A stretch of DNA of 64,000 bases, taken from the NCBI RefSeq assembly GCF_003148625.1, contig NZ_QGGO01000014.1, forward strand, positions 62,001-126,000, read 5' to 3'. Both the position numbers and the translations under genes were made by a program. Shown here piece after piece: positions 1 through 10,691 of the stretch (the stretch's first letter is position 1; every line of letters begins with the position of its first letter). This stretch comes from Arcicella aurantiaca (GTDB lineage Bacteria > Bacteroidota > Bacteroidia > Cytophagales > Spirosomataceae). The notes under the pieces are model-generated. The model worked only from the letters and a program-made list of their open reading frames with translations. It was not told the origin of the DNA and did no database searches.

Positions 1-510
1 AATCCTATTTTGCAGAAAATACAAGAAAATAACGGCTATCCTTATCCTAATAAAAAGTCTCTACATTTATTAATTGACTTAAAAAAAGATGGAAAGGAGA
101 TTCTCATACTTCTCACGGAAAAATTAAAACCTCACAAAAAAGCTCTAAAATACGTAACCATTACAATTAGCGGAGATATGCCAAAGCCAAGCGAATTTAA
201 AGACTTTGACAATATATTTTCATTTGATGGGAGAAAAGAGCAAATTTATTCGACGAATGAGTACAAAAGAGTGACAATCGTGAGTTCGAGTATGAGTGAT
301 TTTGGAAAATATTGGGCAGGCAAAACGCCATTATCGGAAGAAATCGCTCAAAAAATCAGCGTATTTGTGGAGGAAAATCACAGTAAAGGTAAGAAAGTGA
401 GGTTATGGGCAACCCCGAATACAGTTTTAGGATTTGAAACTTTGAAGAATTTGGGCGTTGATTATATTGGGACAGATGATTTGGAGCTTTTAGCAAATTT
501 TATGAGATAA
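1..510 (+). CDS. GDPD/PI-PLC-like phosphodiesterase, C-terminal part (cut by window start)
   Basis: The reading frame is open back to base 1, so only the C-terminal ~169 residues are present; the first possible start inside the window (TTG at 10) is probably internal. The end of the protein (KVRLWATPN ... LGVDYIGTDDLE) matches the last strands of the TIM barrel in glycerophosphodiester phosphodiesterase and PI-PLC-like proteins, where a late Trp/Pro segment precedes a conserved 'GVDYI.TDD' strand. Such enzymes hydrolyse phosphodiesters, often outside the cytoplasm. The catalytic N-terminal half (HRG...E.D) lies outside the window, so neither activity nor a signal peptide can be judged. The stop is followed after one base by a palindromic repeat that can act as a terminator. 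Confidence 0.7.
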   Translation, partial: NPILQKIQENNGYPYPNKKSLHLLIDLKKDGKEILILLTEKLKPHKKALKYVTITISGDMPKPSEFKDFDNIFSFDGRKEQIYSTNEYKRVTIVSSSMSDFGKYWAGKTPLSEEIAQKISVFVEENHSKGKKVRLWATPNTVLGFETLKNLGVDYIGTDDLELLANFMR

Positions 511-511
511 A

Positions 512-575
512 GTAACACAGCCTTTAGTCTGTTATTCAACTTACAGAAGACTAAAGGCTGTATTATTTTTATTTT
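512..575. repeat. GTAAC-type palindromic repeat / terminator after the first gene
   Basis: GTAACACAGCCTTTAGTCTGT (start 512) is followed by an inverted partner containing AGACTAAAGGCTGT and then a T-rich run. It starts one base after a stop codon. The copy is a diverged member of the family seen at 5978, 17370, 19161, 46236 and 63705, and as a long hairpin plus T-run it also qualifies as a rho-independent terminator. Confidence 0.75.
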
Positions 576-632
576 GTAACAACATTATGATAATACTAAA
601 TCCTAATACCTACTTAATATTTTCTCCTTGCA

Positions 633-1562
633 TTATTTTACTTTCACAAAAGTTCGTCCAGCCGTTCTTCCCTCTTCTTGGATTAGGTCAATCTCTAAAT
701 TATCAGGACTTAAAACTGTACAAATTGTATATGGCGTCAGTTTCTCATTAAAAATCAAGGCTTTAGGTTCTGAAAGAATGGTATAATTATTGGCTTTAGC
801 AGCATAAAAAGCAGGTTCTACTTCATCATACAAAAAACCAAGATAGTCGATATGGGAAGTAAATTTGGTGGTATCTCTTTCCAAAACTTGTTCTCTGACT
901 AAACCAAGTGCCTCTGGTTCTGACAAAACAATTTTCTGATTTCCTATTTTCAAAACCGTCGAGCGGTCTTTTTTATCAACAACCTCCGCTCCTAAAACAT
1001 CCTGATAAAATTTGACATTATTCTCTAAATTTTTAACAATTAATTGAATGTGGTCGATGCTAAAAGATGTTTTTACTTTCAAATGCGGACGTTCAACCAA
1101 AACGATTATATTGTTATCAAAACCATACATTGCTACTGCATTAACGTCTGGTTCGTTGGGAAGTGTAAAATCTTCAGCTGCAAAATTATACCCACGCTTT
1201 AACAGTGCTTTAACACTCTTCCTGATACTTTTTGTATTGATTGCCAACCAATGTACACCATAAATCGGTGAAAAATTTTGGGGCTTCATCTCAGTTTCAA
1301 TCTTTGAAGAATCAATAAAAGAAATATTAATAGTTGTTTCGTGAGAATTTAGGGTTAGAATATCCATAAATGTCAAAGGATTTTCGGTTTCTTCCGAAAT
1401 CTGTTTGGCATTGAAGAATACTTTAAAAAAATCAGTAGCCATTTTTTTCGACGCAGAATCACGAACAGTATAGTGAATATTGTCGAGCATGATTGGTTTT
1501 TGAGCAAAATTTGGGAAAGCCAAAAACACCAATAATATGAGATTTAACTTAAATATTTTCAT
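633..1562 (-). CDS. Exported VOC (glyoxalase/bleomycin-resistance-like) protein
   Basis: This 309-residue protein starts with a signal peptide (KIFKLNLILLVFLAFPNFAQ, cleavage near residue 20). Two VOC-like halves follow: residues ~25-155 (LDNIHYTVRDSASKKMATDFF, a WLAINTKS strand) and ~165-305 (FSIDHIQLIVKNLENNVKFYQDVLG, the classical betaalphabetabetabeta opening with an H near its start). VOC proteins are metal-dependent lyases, dioxygenases or binding proteins; the substrate cannot be named. The first half is degenerate, so one functional metal site at most is likely. The gene is monocistronic, convergent with the upstream fragment and divergent from the MFS gene. Confidence 0.7.
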   Translation of the reverse strand: MKIFKLNLILLVFLAFPNFAQKPIMLDNIHYTVRDSASKKMATDFFKVFFNAKQISEETENPLTFMDILTLNSHETTINISFIDSSKIETEMKPQNFSPIYGVHWLAINTKSIRKSVKALLKRGYNFAAEDFTLPNEPDVNAVAMYGFDNNIIVLVERPHLKVKTSFSIDHIQLIVKNLENNVKFYQDVLGAEVVDKKDRSTVLKIGNQKIVLSEPEALGLVREQVLERDTTKFTSHIDYLGFLYDEVEPAFYAAKANNYTILSEPKALIFNEKLTPYTICTVLSPDNLEIDLIQEEGRTAGRTFVKVK

Positions 1563-1765
1563 CGGTTAGGGGGAAACTTAGGGATTGCGTGCAATTTACC
1601 AAGTTTTCCAGTTAACGAAAAGCAATCATTGAACAACTAATCCATTTGAGCTAAAATATTATGCAAATTGGAAGTAAATCAACTTATTTTGGCTGTTCTT
1701 GAACCCATAAACCATATTGATAGTTAATAAAATAAGTCTGATAAGCAAACCAATAGATAATTAGA

Positions 1766-3034
1766 ATGTTTCAAGAAAATATTCAAACGCAAATAATAAC
1801 CCCAAACTGGAAACAAAAATATTACCCGTGGATAATTTGTTTCTCAGGGCTACTGATTTTGATTGTTATCAATGGATTAACAACTACTTCACTTTCAGTT
1901 TTTGATAACGCTTTTTTATCGGAATTTCATTGGACACGTGAAGAACTTAAACTTCGTGAATCTGTTACTAACAGTATTACGCTACTTTTCATCTTTATTT
2001 CGGGTTTAATCATTGATAAAATAAGGGTCAAAAAAATGTTACTTTTCGGGACATTTACTTTAGCATTTACTTTACTTGGTTACAGTTTTGTTCAAAATAA
2101 ATACCAAGCATATTTTGCTCATTTCTTTCTTGGCATTGCCATGATTACAGCTGGTTCAGTGGCTTGTATCATTTTGGTTTCTTCATGGTTCAATGAAAAA
2201 AAAGGTTTAGCATTGGGTATTGTTTTGGTAGGCACAAGTTTGGGAAGTGCTATTTTTTCACCATTAAATATGCACCTTTTATGCAATTATGGGTGGCGAG
2301 AAGCCTTTAAAATCTTATCAATTTTTCCTGCTATTTTATTCGTTTACATTTATTTCTTCGTACACAACTCTCCTGCCAATATCGGAATATTTGCCTTAGG
2401 GAATCCTTCAAAAAACAATAATATTCCTGATTCTGATTTATTAAATCAGGGAATGAGCTATAAAGAAGCATCAAAAACTCATTTGTTTTGGCTTATTTGT
2501 ATTTGTGGATTCTGTACATTTTATAGTTTAGTCGGCACAATTGCTAATACATTTTTACACGTTGTAGAGTCTGGATATACCGAACATAATGCGAGTTATT
2601 TTTTAACCATCTATTTTTTAGTAGCAGGTTTAAGCAAATTAGTTGTTTCTATCTTTTCTGACTATATTAATCCTTACCTTGTATTTACGGTTTGTTGCTT
2701 AATTATGATTGTCGGGCTTTTAGGTTTTGGAACAATGAATACCAGTTTTATTTTACCTTCCATTTTGCTTTTGGCAATTAGTTGGGGCGGAATTTACTCC
2801 CTTTACAATTTAATCGCTGTGAAAACATTTGGACTAAAAGAGGCAGGAAAAATCAACGGAACAATTAGTATGTTTGAAGGCGGAGGTTCATTTTTAGGGC
2901 CATTTCTTACCGCAAAAATTTATAATTTAGAAAATTCTTACCAAGTGCCATTTTTAATAAATGCAAGTTTGATGATTTTTGTGTTTTTCATTTCCATAAA
3001 ATTCAGAGCTTACGTAAACAAAATCAATTCTTAG
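1766..3034 (+). CDS. MFS transporter (monocarboxylate/oxalate-formate type)
   Basis: This 422-residue protein has about 12 hydrophobic helices and no signal peptide. Helix 2-3 carries 'SGLIIDKIRVKKML', the short basic loop typical of the major facilitator superfamily, and the later 'SDYINPYLVF' loop is its second-half counterpart. The pattern (long first periplasmic loop with LSVFDNAFLSEFHWTREELKLR, then TM helices) resembles the OFA/monocarboxylate-porter branch. It ends only 6 nt before the MalY-like gene, so the two are probably cotranscribed and this may be the importer or exporter of that enzyme's substrate or product. The substrate is not determinable. Confidence 0.85.
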   Translation: MFQENIQTQIITPNWKQKYYPWIICFSGLLILIVINGLTTTSLSVFDNAFLSEFHWTREELKLRESVTNSITLLFIFISGLIIDKIRVKKMLLFGTFTLAFTLLGYSFVQNKYQAYFAHFFLGIAMITAGSVACIILVSSWFNEKKGLALGIVLVGTSLGSAIFSPLNMHLLCNYGWREAFKILSIFPAILFVYIYFFVHNSPANIGIFALGNPSKNNNIPDSDLLNQGMSYKEASKTHLFWLICICGFCTFYSLVGTIANTFLHVVESGYTEHNASYFLTIYFLVAGLSKLVVSIFSDYINPYLVFTVCCLIMIVGLLGFGTMNTSFILPSILLLAISWGGIYSLYNLIAVKTFGLKEAGKINGTISMFEGGGSFLGPFLTAKIYNLENSYQVPFLINASLMIFVFFISIKFRAYVNKINS

Positions 3035-3040
3035 AACTTT

Positions 3041-4177
3041 ATGCAATACAATTTCGACGAAGTTATTAATAGAAAAAATACTGATTCTTTTAAATGGGAT
3101 TTCTTCAACGACCCAGAAGGGACTATTCCAATGCCTGTGGCTGATATGGATTTTAGAAGTGCTGAACCCATTTTGGAGGCATTAAGGGAAGTTACTGAAC
3201 ATGGCGTTTTTGGATATTCCGTCATTCCAGAAGTGTTACGAGACGTTTTTCAGGAGCGTTTAGAAAGACTTTATGGTTGGAAAGCTGAAAAAGATTGGCA
3301 AGTTTGGATTCCGGGATTAGTACCTGCCATTACTGCAACTTGTAGAGCTATTGGCGAAATTGGAGAAGGAGTAATGACCTCAATTCCTGTTTATCATCCT
3401 TTTCATTTGGCTCCAAATTATGTTGGAAAAAAGCTACAAACGTTCCCAATGAAAGAAGTTGATAACCGTTGGACGTTTGATTTTGAGGCTCTTGAAAAAG
3501 CTATCACATCTGATACTAAGCTATTTATGCTTTGTAATCCGTATAATCCCGCAGGAACGGTTTTTACAAAAGAAGAATTGGAACAATTAGTTACGATTTG
3601 TAAAAAACATGAAATAGTCATTTGTTCAGACGAAATTCATTGCGATTTGATTTTGGACGAATCAAAAAAACATATTCCAATTGCCAGTTTGAGTGAAGAA
3701 GCAGCCAATATGACTATAACACTTTTAGCTCCTTCTAAAACTTTTAATATTGCAGGATTGGGTTGTTCAGTTGCAGTTATTCCAAATCCTGAATTGCGAA
3801 AGAAATTTGAAGATGCCAAAAATGGTTTCTTCCCTCCGCTTACTCGTCATTCGTTGGTGGCGGCATTGGTTGCCTATCGTGATTGTGAAGATTGGCGTTT
3901 GCAATTAGTGGATTATTTGAAAACAAATCACGATTTTTTGTATCAAGAATTAAATGGTTATAAAGGCTTGAAAATGCTTCCCCTCGAAGCTACTTATTTG
4001 GCTTGGATTGATGCCAAAGAAACAGGAATTGCAGATATTCAAGAGAAAATATTAAAAGCTGGTGTACGACTTATGAATGGAAACGTATTTATGGGTGAAG
4101 GCTTTTTGAGACTCAATTTTGCCTGTCCAAAATCAGTTTTGGAAGAAGCTGTAAAACGTATTAAGAGTGTTTTATAA
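3041..4177 (+). CDS. MalY/PatB-family PLP-dependent C-S lyase / aminotransferase
   Basis: This is a 378-residue fold-type I PLP enzyme. K233 in 'APSKTFNIAGL' is the expected Schiff-base lysine. 'CNPYNPAGTVF' (PLP-phosphate region), 'CSDEIHCDL' (Asp that contacts the pyridine nitrogen) and the C-terminal 'MGEGFLRLNFACP' Arg (substrate carboxylate) are all present. The opening 'SFKWDFF' and 'PMPVADMDF' are hallmarks of the MalY/PatB group, usually cystathionine beta-lyase. Length is normal. It follows the MFS gene by 6 nt and ends in a strong hairpin. An aminotransferase role is the main alternative. Confidence 0.85.
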   Translation: MQYNFDEVINRKNTDSFKWDFFNDPEGTIPMPVADMDFRSAEPILEALREVTEHGVFGYSVIPEVLRDVFQERLERLYGWKAEKDWQVWIPGLVPAITATCRAIGEIGEGVMTSIPVYHPFHLAPNYVGKKLQTFPMKEVDNRWTFDFEALEKAITSDTKLFMLCNPYNPAGTVFTKEELEQLVTICKKHEIVICSDEIHCDLILDESKKHIPIASLSEEAANMTITLLAPSKTFNIAGLGCSVAVIPNPELRKKFEDAKNGFFPPLTRHSLVAALVAYRDCEDWRLQLVDYLKTNHDFLYQELNGYKGLKMLPLEATYLAWIDAKETGIADIQEKILKAGVRLMNGNVFMGEGFLRLNFACPKSVLEEAVKRIKSVL

Positions 4178-4182
4178 ATTTC

Positions 4183-4216
4183 AGAATAGCCAACTTTTCA
4201 AAAAGTTGGCTATTCT
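4183..4216. terminator. Bidirectional hairpin terminator after the MalY-like gene
   Basis: A perfect 16-bp stem (AGAATAGCCAACTTTT with AAAAGTTGGCTATTCT) around a 2-nt loop lies 5 nt after the stop codon and is followed by AATTTAAAAA. It lies between convergent genes (MalY-like on +, HDAC-like on -) and could serve both. Confidence 0.8.
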
Positions 4217-4306
4217 AATTTAAAAAGCCTAAATATTAGTGGTAATCGTTTGTTCATGATGAATAAGTTTTGTTGATTTGAACTGTAATTTACGAATTTA
4301 ACATTT

Positions 4307-5245
4307 CTAAAAAAACATCTTTTCTGCTAAACGAAAGGTATTACAATGTGCCTCAACAATATCTCTAATTTGCGGAGAATACCCTCCTCCCATTGATACT
4401 ACAATTGGCAATTCATTCTTTAGGGCTTGCTCAAAAACAAATTCATCTCTACGATAACAACCTTGTGTTGAAACACTCAATTTGCCCAATTTATCCGTTG
4501 ACAAAATATCTACTCCTGAGATAAAAAATAAGAAATCAGGCTTTTGGTTTTCTATAATTTGTGGTAAAGTTGCGTATAAAATAGAAAGATATGCTTCGTC
4601 TTGGGTGTAGGTTTGTAGCTCAATATCTAAATCAGATTTTTCTTTATGCAAAGGGTAATTTTCTTTTCCGTGCATCGAAAAAGTAAAAACACGTTCTTCA
4701 TTTTGGAAAATTTCAGCCGTGCCATTTCCTTGGTGAACATCTAAATCGACTACCAAAATTTTCTTTGCTAATTGATTATCCAACAAATAGTTAGCCGCAA
4801 TTCCTACGTCATTCAACAAACAAAAACCTTCTCCTCGATTTGAATAAGCATGGTGCGTACCTCCTGCAACATTTAAAGAAATGCCAAATTGTAAAGCAAA
4901 GTGACAACAATCAATCGTTCCTTGGGCAATAATAATCTCACGCTGAACCAACTCATTTGATAATGGAAAACCTATTTTACGAATCATTTTTGGGTCAATT
5001 TTCAAGTTTTTCAAATCTTCCCAATAATCTTTGGAATGAGTTCTCAAAATCCATTTTTCATCAACAGGTTGGGGAGTAAAGAAATTATCAGTGGTGCAAG
5101 TTCCTTCATAAATGAGCTGTTCGGGAATTAGCTCATATTTTATCATCGGGAAACGGTGTCCTTCGGGCAAAGGATGCTGATAAATGGGCGAGTACGCTAT
5201 TTGGAGCATATTTTTAGCGGCATATTGGTCTGAACTATCTTTCAT
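4307..5245 (-). CDS. Histone deacetylase-family (AcuC-like) hydrolase
   Basis: This 312-residue protein of the arginase/deacetylase fold has the family motifs in order: 'YSPIYQHPLPEGHRFPM' near the N-terminus, 'AGGTHHAYSNRGEGFCLLND' (paired active-site histidines), 'DLDVHQGNGT' (zinc Asp/His) and 'SGVDIL' (zinc Asp), then 'SMGGGYSP' near the C-terminus. All zinc ligands are present, so a metal-dependent deacetylase (acetyl-lysine, acetylpolyamine or similar) is expected in the cytoplasm. Homologues usually begin at 'MLQIAYSP', so the true start may be M13 at 5209. It follows rpe by 44 nt, nearly all of which is a hairpin. Confidence 0.88.
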   Translation of the reverse strand: MKDSSDQYAAKNMLQIAYSPIYQHPLPEGHRFPMIKYELIPEQLIYEGTCTTDNFFTPQPVDEKWILRTHSKDYWEDLKNLKIDPKMIRKIGFPLSNELVQREIIIAQGTIDCCHFALQFGISLNVAGGTHHAYSNRGEGFCLLNDVGIAANYLLDNQLAKKILVVDLDVHQGNGTAEIFQNEERVFTFSMHGKENYPLHKEKSDLDIELQTYTQDEAYLSILYATLPQIIENQKPDFLFFISGVDILSTDKLGKLSVSTQGCYRRDEFVFEQALKNELPIVVSMGGGYSPQIRDIVEAHCNTFRLAEKMFF

Positions 5246-5248
5246 TTT

Positions 5249-5283
5249 AACTTCCCGAAAGTAGAAATAACTTTCGGGAAGTT
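5249..5283. repeat. CGAAAG-type palindromic repeat between rpe and the HDAC gene
   Basis: AACTTCCCGAAAGT and ACTTTCGGGAAGTT form a perfect 14-bp stem with a 7-nt loop. It starts 6 nt after the rpe stop codon (minus strand) and fills almost the whole gap. Further members of the same family lie at 47581 and 51071. Confidence 0.8.
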
Positions 5284-5289
5284 GCCATT

Positions 5290-5949
5290 CTATCGCTTAA
5301 AAGTCTTCAAATGAGCAATAGTTTCTGTTGGATTCTCAGCATTGAAAACATAACTTCCAGCTACTAAAACGTCTGCACCTGCTTCAATTAATTTTGGGCC
5401 AGTTACGTTATTTACACCACCATCAATTTCAATTAAAGTGTCCAAACCTTGCTCATCAATCATTTTACGAAGTTTTTTCACCTTTGCATAAGTCATTTCT
5501 TCAAACTTCTGTCCACCAAAACCCGGGTTAATCGACATCAACAAAACCATGTAACAATCAGGTAAAATGTCTTCTAAAACCGACACAGGCGTTGATAAAT
5601 TCAATACCACTCCTGCTTTACAACCAGCATCTTTAATTTGCTTCAAAGTACGGTGCAAATGTACCGTTGCTTCGTGGTGAACAGTGATAATATCAGCCCC
5701 AATTTTGGCAAAAGTTTCGATGTATCTTTCTGGTTTTTCAATCATTAAATGCACATCTAATGGCTTTTTTGCGTGCTTTTTAATGGCTTCAATTACTGGC
5801 ATACCAAAAGAAATATTTGGAACAAACTGTCCGTCCATTACGTCAATATGAAACCAATCTGCTTGAGAATTATTAACCATTTCAATATCTCTTTGAAGGT
5901 TAGCGAAGTCAGCAGCAAGCACTGATGGGGCAATTATTGTAGTATTCAT
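5290..5949 (-). CDS. rpe: Ribulose-phosphate 3-epimerase
   Basis: The enzyme interconverts D-ribulose 5-phosphate and D-xylulose 5-phosphate in the pentose phosphate pathway. The 219 residues form a (beta/alpha)8 barrel with the standard features: 'APSVLAADFANL' at the start, 'WFHIDVMDGQFVPNISFG' (H34 and D36 as metal ligand and catalytic acid), 'DVHLMI', 'SINPGFGGQKF' and 'EIDGGVN' (second catalytic Asp, then the phosphate loop). Length is normal. It lies on the minus strand between the GT39-like gene and the HDAC-like gene, and repeat elements flank it on both sides. Confidence 0.97.
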   Translation of the reverse strand: MNTTIIAPSVLAADFANLQRDIEMVNNSQADWFHIDVMDGQFVPNISFGMPVIEAIKKHAKKPLDVHLMIEKPERYIETFAKIGADIITVHHEATVHLHRTLKQIKDAGCKAGVVLNLSTPVSVLEDILPDCYMVLLMSINPGFGGQKFEEMTYAKVKKLRKMIDEQGLDTLIEIDGGVNNVTGPKLIEAGADVLVAGSYVFNAENPTETIAHLKTFKR

Positions 5950-5977
5950 TTGTACTATTTTGAAAATTTAAAAAATT

Positions 5978-6037
5978 GTAACACAGACTTTAGTCTGTTG
6001 TCGAGCTATTATAATTACAGACTAAAGTCTGTGGTAC
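5978..6037. repeat. GTAAC-type palindromic repeat between the GT39-like gene and rpe
   Basis: GTAACACAGACTTTAGTCTGT (5978-5998) and its inverted partner ACAGACTAAAGTCTGTGGTAC (6017-6037) enclose an 18-nt linker. Each 16-bp core ACAGACTTTAGTCTGT is a near-perfect palindrome by itself, so nested hairpins are possible. The right end lies 6 nt from the stop codon of the minus-strand GT39-like gene. Confidence 0.85.
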
Positions 6038-6043
6038 TTGAAG

Positions 6044-7804
6044 TTAATACCTAAACGTATCACCTTTAAAATCAAAGATTTGTATTTTTCTACCGTCTTT
6101 TTTCTTTAAAAACACTTTATCACGTTCTTGTGCATCAACAGTTTGGATATATTCTGCATCTTTTGGTAAATACAAATTTACGTACTGTGCATCTAAAACC
6201 GATTTCTTAATATTGGCAGTATAAACATCTGATTTATAGACTTCTTTACTGTAAGACGGATAAACAATTGTGTCTCCAGTTTGGTACATTTTAGTTAGAC
6301 TTTCTGCCACTTTTGGATAAGGATTTTCGCCTCTTGCTTTGTCTCGGTAATTATATTTTAATGATTCATCACCCAAAACTTGTTGAATTGTTTGTGTCAA
6401 AGTAAACAAATGAATTACAAAAACTGCCCAAATAGCATAATTTACAGGTTTTGACTTTATTCCTGCTTGAATCAATGCCAAACTAACCAAAATGATAGAA
6501 TAGGGAAATGAAAAACCAGAGTAACGTTGAGTTAGTCCGAAAGTATGTCCATTTTTAAAAGTTACCAAAACCAGAAAAACGGTTGGCAAAAAGGTCAAAA
6601 TCAATAAAAACCAATTCTGTTTTCTTTGCATTTCACCTTTGGTATCTTTCCAATATTCGGTAAGCAAATAAAACAAAAGCCCACAATTTATCACTTCTAA
6701 ATAAGAAATGCTTTGCCCCTTAAATGCAAGAATAGAGGCAAAAACACAAAAAATTGAAACAACTCGCAACCACTTCAAATTCTTGCCTTGTCGGTATTTT
6801 ATTAATGCAAAAACCGAGAAAATTGAAATAAGAAAAGCTAAAATCAAATTCTTTTTCCCAGCAATGGTACTCGCTAAACCGTTGCTACTAATGAATAAAT
6901 CCGTAAAAATGGGTAGCGATTTTTTCGAGACATTGCCAACCGTTGCGGGGTCAATATAACCAGCGTGTAAATTAGGAACTGCATGAGCTTCTTTGTAGTA
7001 AATCTTCGCTTGATAACCAAGTGTTTGAAAAGTGTAATTGCCTCCTCCAAAAGTTATCCAATATCCAAAAGCTGCCGCTCCAATAGTTAGTGATAAGGGC
7101 AACAATATCCACGGACGCATTTTTCTGACAAATAACAAAACATATAATCCGTGTCCCATAAAAACAGTAGCCGTCAAAAAATGCGACAAAAGGCACATGG
7201 CTGAAAGAATGCCATAAAAAATATACAAGCCGTTATTTTTAACGTTTTTCTCTTCATTTTTGATAATTTTCAGAAAAATATGCGTTGCTAAAAGTGTCAA
7301 AAAGAAACTCAATGAATAATTGCGAACTTGCTGACTGTATGCAATAAAAAATGGTTCAATTGCCATCAGAAAAGACGCTAATAATGCTAAAATGACGTTA
7401 TTAAAATGCTCTTTGATGAAGAAAAATAAGAGTAAAAGCGTAGCACAACTAAACAAAACTGATAAAAAACGGGTAGCAAAATCGGATATTCCGAAGAAAT
7501 TTATCCAATTATGAAGAATAACATAATAAAATGGACTGTTCCCAATGTCACTTCTGCGGATACTGTCGTAATAATCTTCAAGATTCTTATCAGCCCAAAA
7601 TTCTTTAGGCGTGAAAGTATTTTTGCCTTCAGTATGAAAACAATTCTTCTGAGAATTTCCTTCCATTGCCATTCCCTGACTTACCAAAACAGAGGCTTTT
7701 TCATCATAGAAAATACCATGTTTGTCGAGGTTATAAACTCTTAAACTAAATGCCAGAATAACAATAAAGGTGAGAAGTAAATATGCGTAACGGGAAAGAG
7801 TCAT
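6044..7804 (-). CDS. GT39/ArnT-like polyprenyl-phosphate-dependent glycosyltransferase (membrane)
   Basis: A 586-residue protein with ~10-12 hydrophobic helices and a hydrophilic C-terminal domain. The first extracytoplasmic loop has 'LDKHGIFYDEKASVLVSQG', with the acidic pair expected in the active site of GT-C (ArnT/PMT-like) enzymes; these move a sugar from a lipid-phosphate carrier to lipids, proteins or glycans on the outer face of the inner membrane. I place the start at M(7804), 'MTLSRYAYLLL', because the longer ORF (to 7864) would run through a hairpin terminator at 7824-7850 that belongs to the upstream minus-strand gene. Donor and acceptor are unknown. Confidence 0.75.
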   Translation of the reverse strand: MTLSRYAYLLLTFIVILAFSLRVYNLDKHGIFYDEKASVLVSQGMAMEGNSQKNCFHTEGKNTFTPKEFWADKNLEDYYDSIRRSDIGNSPFYYVILHNWINFFGISDFATRFLSVLFSCATLLLLFFFIKEHFNNVILALLASFLMAIEPFFIAYSQQVRNYSLSFFLTLLATHIFLKIIKNEEKNVKNNGLYIFYGILSAMCLLSHFLTATVFMGHGLYVLLFVRKMRPWILLPLSLTIGAAAFGYWITFGGGNYTFQTLGYQAKIYYKEAHAVPNLHAGYIDPATVGNVSKKSLPIFTDLFISSNGLASTIAGKKNLILAFLISIFSVFALIKYRQGKNLKWLRVVSIFCVFASILAFKGQSISYLEVINCGLLFYLLTEYWKDTKGEMQRKQNWFLLILTFLPTVFLVLVTFKNGHTFGLTQRYSGFSFPYSIILVSLALIQAGIKSKPVNYAIWAVFVIHLFTLTQTIQQVLGDESLKYNYRDKARGENPYPKVAESLTKMYQTGDTIVYPSYSKEVYKSDVYTANIKKSVLDAQYVNLYLPKDAEYIQTVDAQERDKVFLKKKDGRKIQIFDFKGDTFRY

Positions 7805-7823
7805 TTGATATGGATTAAAATAA

Positions 7824-7850
7824 AAAACACGGAAGAAAATTCCGTGTTTT
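7824..7850 (-). terminator. Rho-independent terminator of the outer-membrane protein gene
   Basis: AAAACACGGAA and TTCCGTGTTTT form an 11-bp stem around a 5-nt loop; on the minus strand the stem is followed by a T-run. It sits downstream of the gene ending at 7922 and upstream of the GT39-like start, which is why the shorter start was chosen for the latter. Confidence 0.75.
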
Positions 7851-7921
7851 GAAATTCGATACAAAAATATGATGAAATATTGCCCTAAGCAATAAAGTGA
7901 ATCGTTTGATTATTTTTTTGT

Positions 7922-8500
7922 CTAAAATAAATAGCCTAATGACAAACCAATGGTTGTATTTCTAAAACCATAAGGATTAGTAACATCATTGCTTAATCGC
8001 CAAATATTGGCACTAAAATTATAACGTCCTTCTATAAAAGCGTTTTCTCCTAATTTAACACCGAATCCTAAAATTCCACCCCAACCAAGTGCTTCTTCAT
8101 TATATACTTTATCGTTTACAGTTGGCAAATATGACGCATAAGGTCCAATTACGGTATAAAGTCCTTCGTCACCCATGTTAATTTTTAATAACAACGGAAC
8201 TTCTATGTAATTTGAAGTGATTTGAGAAGTGTCAATTTTAAAACCCTTTTGAGAAAAAGCAATTTCTGGACACAATGAAATATCTTCTGAAAGAGCAATA
8301 TTTGCAAAAACCCCACCTTCAAAACCAACTAAAGTTCCTTGTGGATTGTAAATGATGTTTCTCCCCCATTGCGTACCTGCATGAGCTCCACCTCTAATTC
8401 CAAATCTGATATTTGACTGTGAAAATGTGGTGTGTGTTAAAGTAATTAGTAGTCCTACAATAAATACTTTGAATATTTGAGCAGTAAAGGATTTTTTCAT
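7922..8500 (-). CDS. Outer-membrane beta-barrel protein (PorT-like porin family)
   Basis: This 192-residue protein has a clear signal peptide (basic MKKSFTAQ, hydrophobic FIVGLLITLTHTTFSQ). The mature part starts 'RFGIRGGAHAG', then alternating hydrophobic strands ('GVFANIALSEDISLCPEIAFSQKGF', 'YIEVPLLLKINMG', 'NAFIEGRYNFSA') and ends '...TTIGLSLGYLF' with a C-terminal aromatic. This is the layout of the Bacteroidota small beta-barrel family related to PorT (OMP_b-brl_2). The family is diverse, so no transport role can be given. It has its own terminator and is divergent from ligA. Confidence 0.8.
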   Translation of the reverse strand: MKKSFTAQIFKVFIVGLLITLTHTTFSQSNIRFGIRGGAHAGTQWGRNIIYNPQGTLVGFEGGVFANIALSEDISLCPEIAFSQKGFKIDTSQITSNYIEVPLLLKINMGDEGLYTVIGPYASYLPTVNDKVYNEEALGWGGILGFGVKLGENAFIEGRYNFSANIWRLSNDVTNPYGFRNTTIGLSLGYLF

Positions 8501-8583
8501 GATTCACAAAATTAGGGACGTGTAAACGTAAAATTAGTTTTATTTTAAGAAAATACTTATCGTTATTTATTATTTGGCGGTAA

Positions 8584-10611
<2,028 letters not shown>

Positions 10612-10691
10612 TATGAAAACCACACAAACATCATTTGTTTGGAAAATATAATTTAACAGTTTCGGATAAAATCCGTATTATACAATTAATA

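Noticed and set aside
10635-10691. 19-residue N-terminal extension of dapA
   Set aside because: It does not resemble the family; the ATG at 10692 matches the usual N-terminus.
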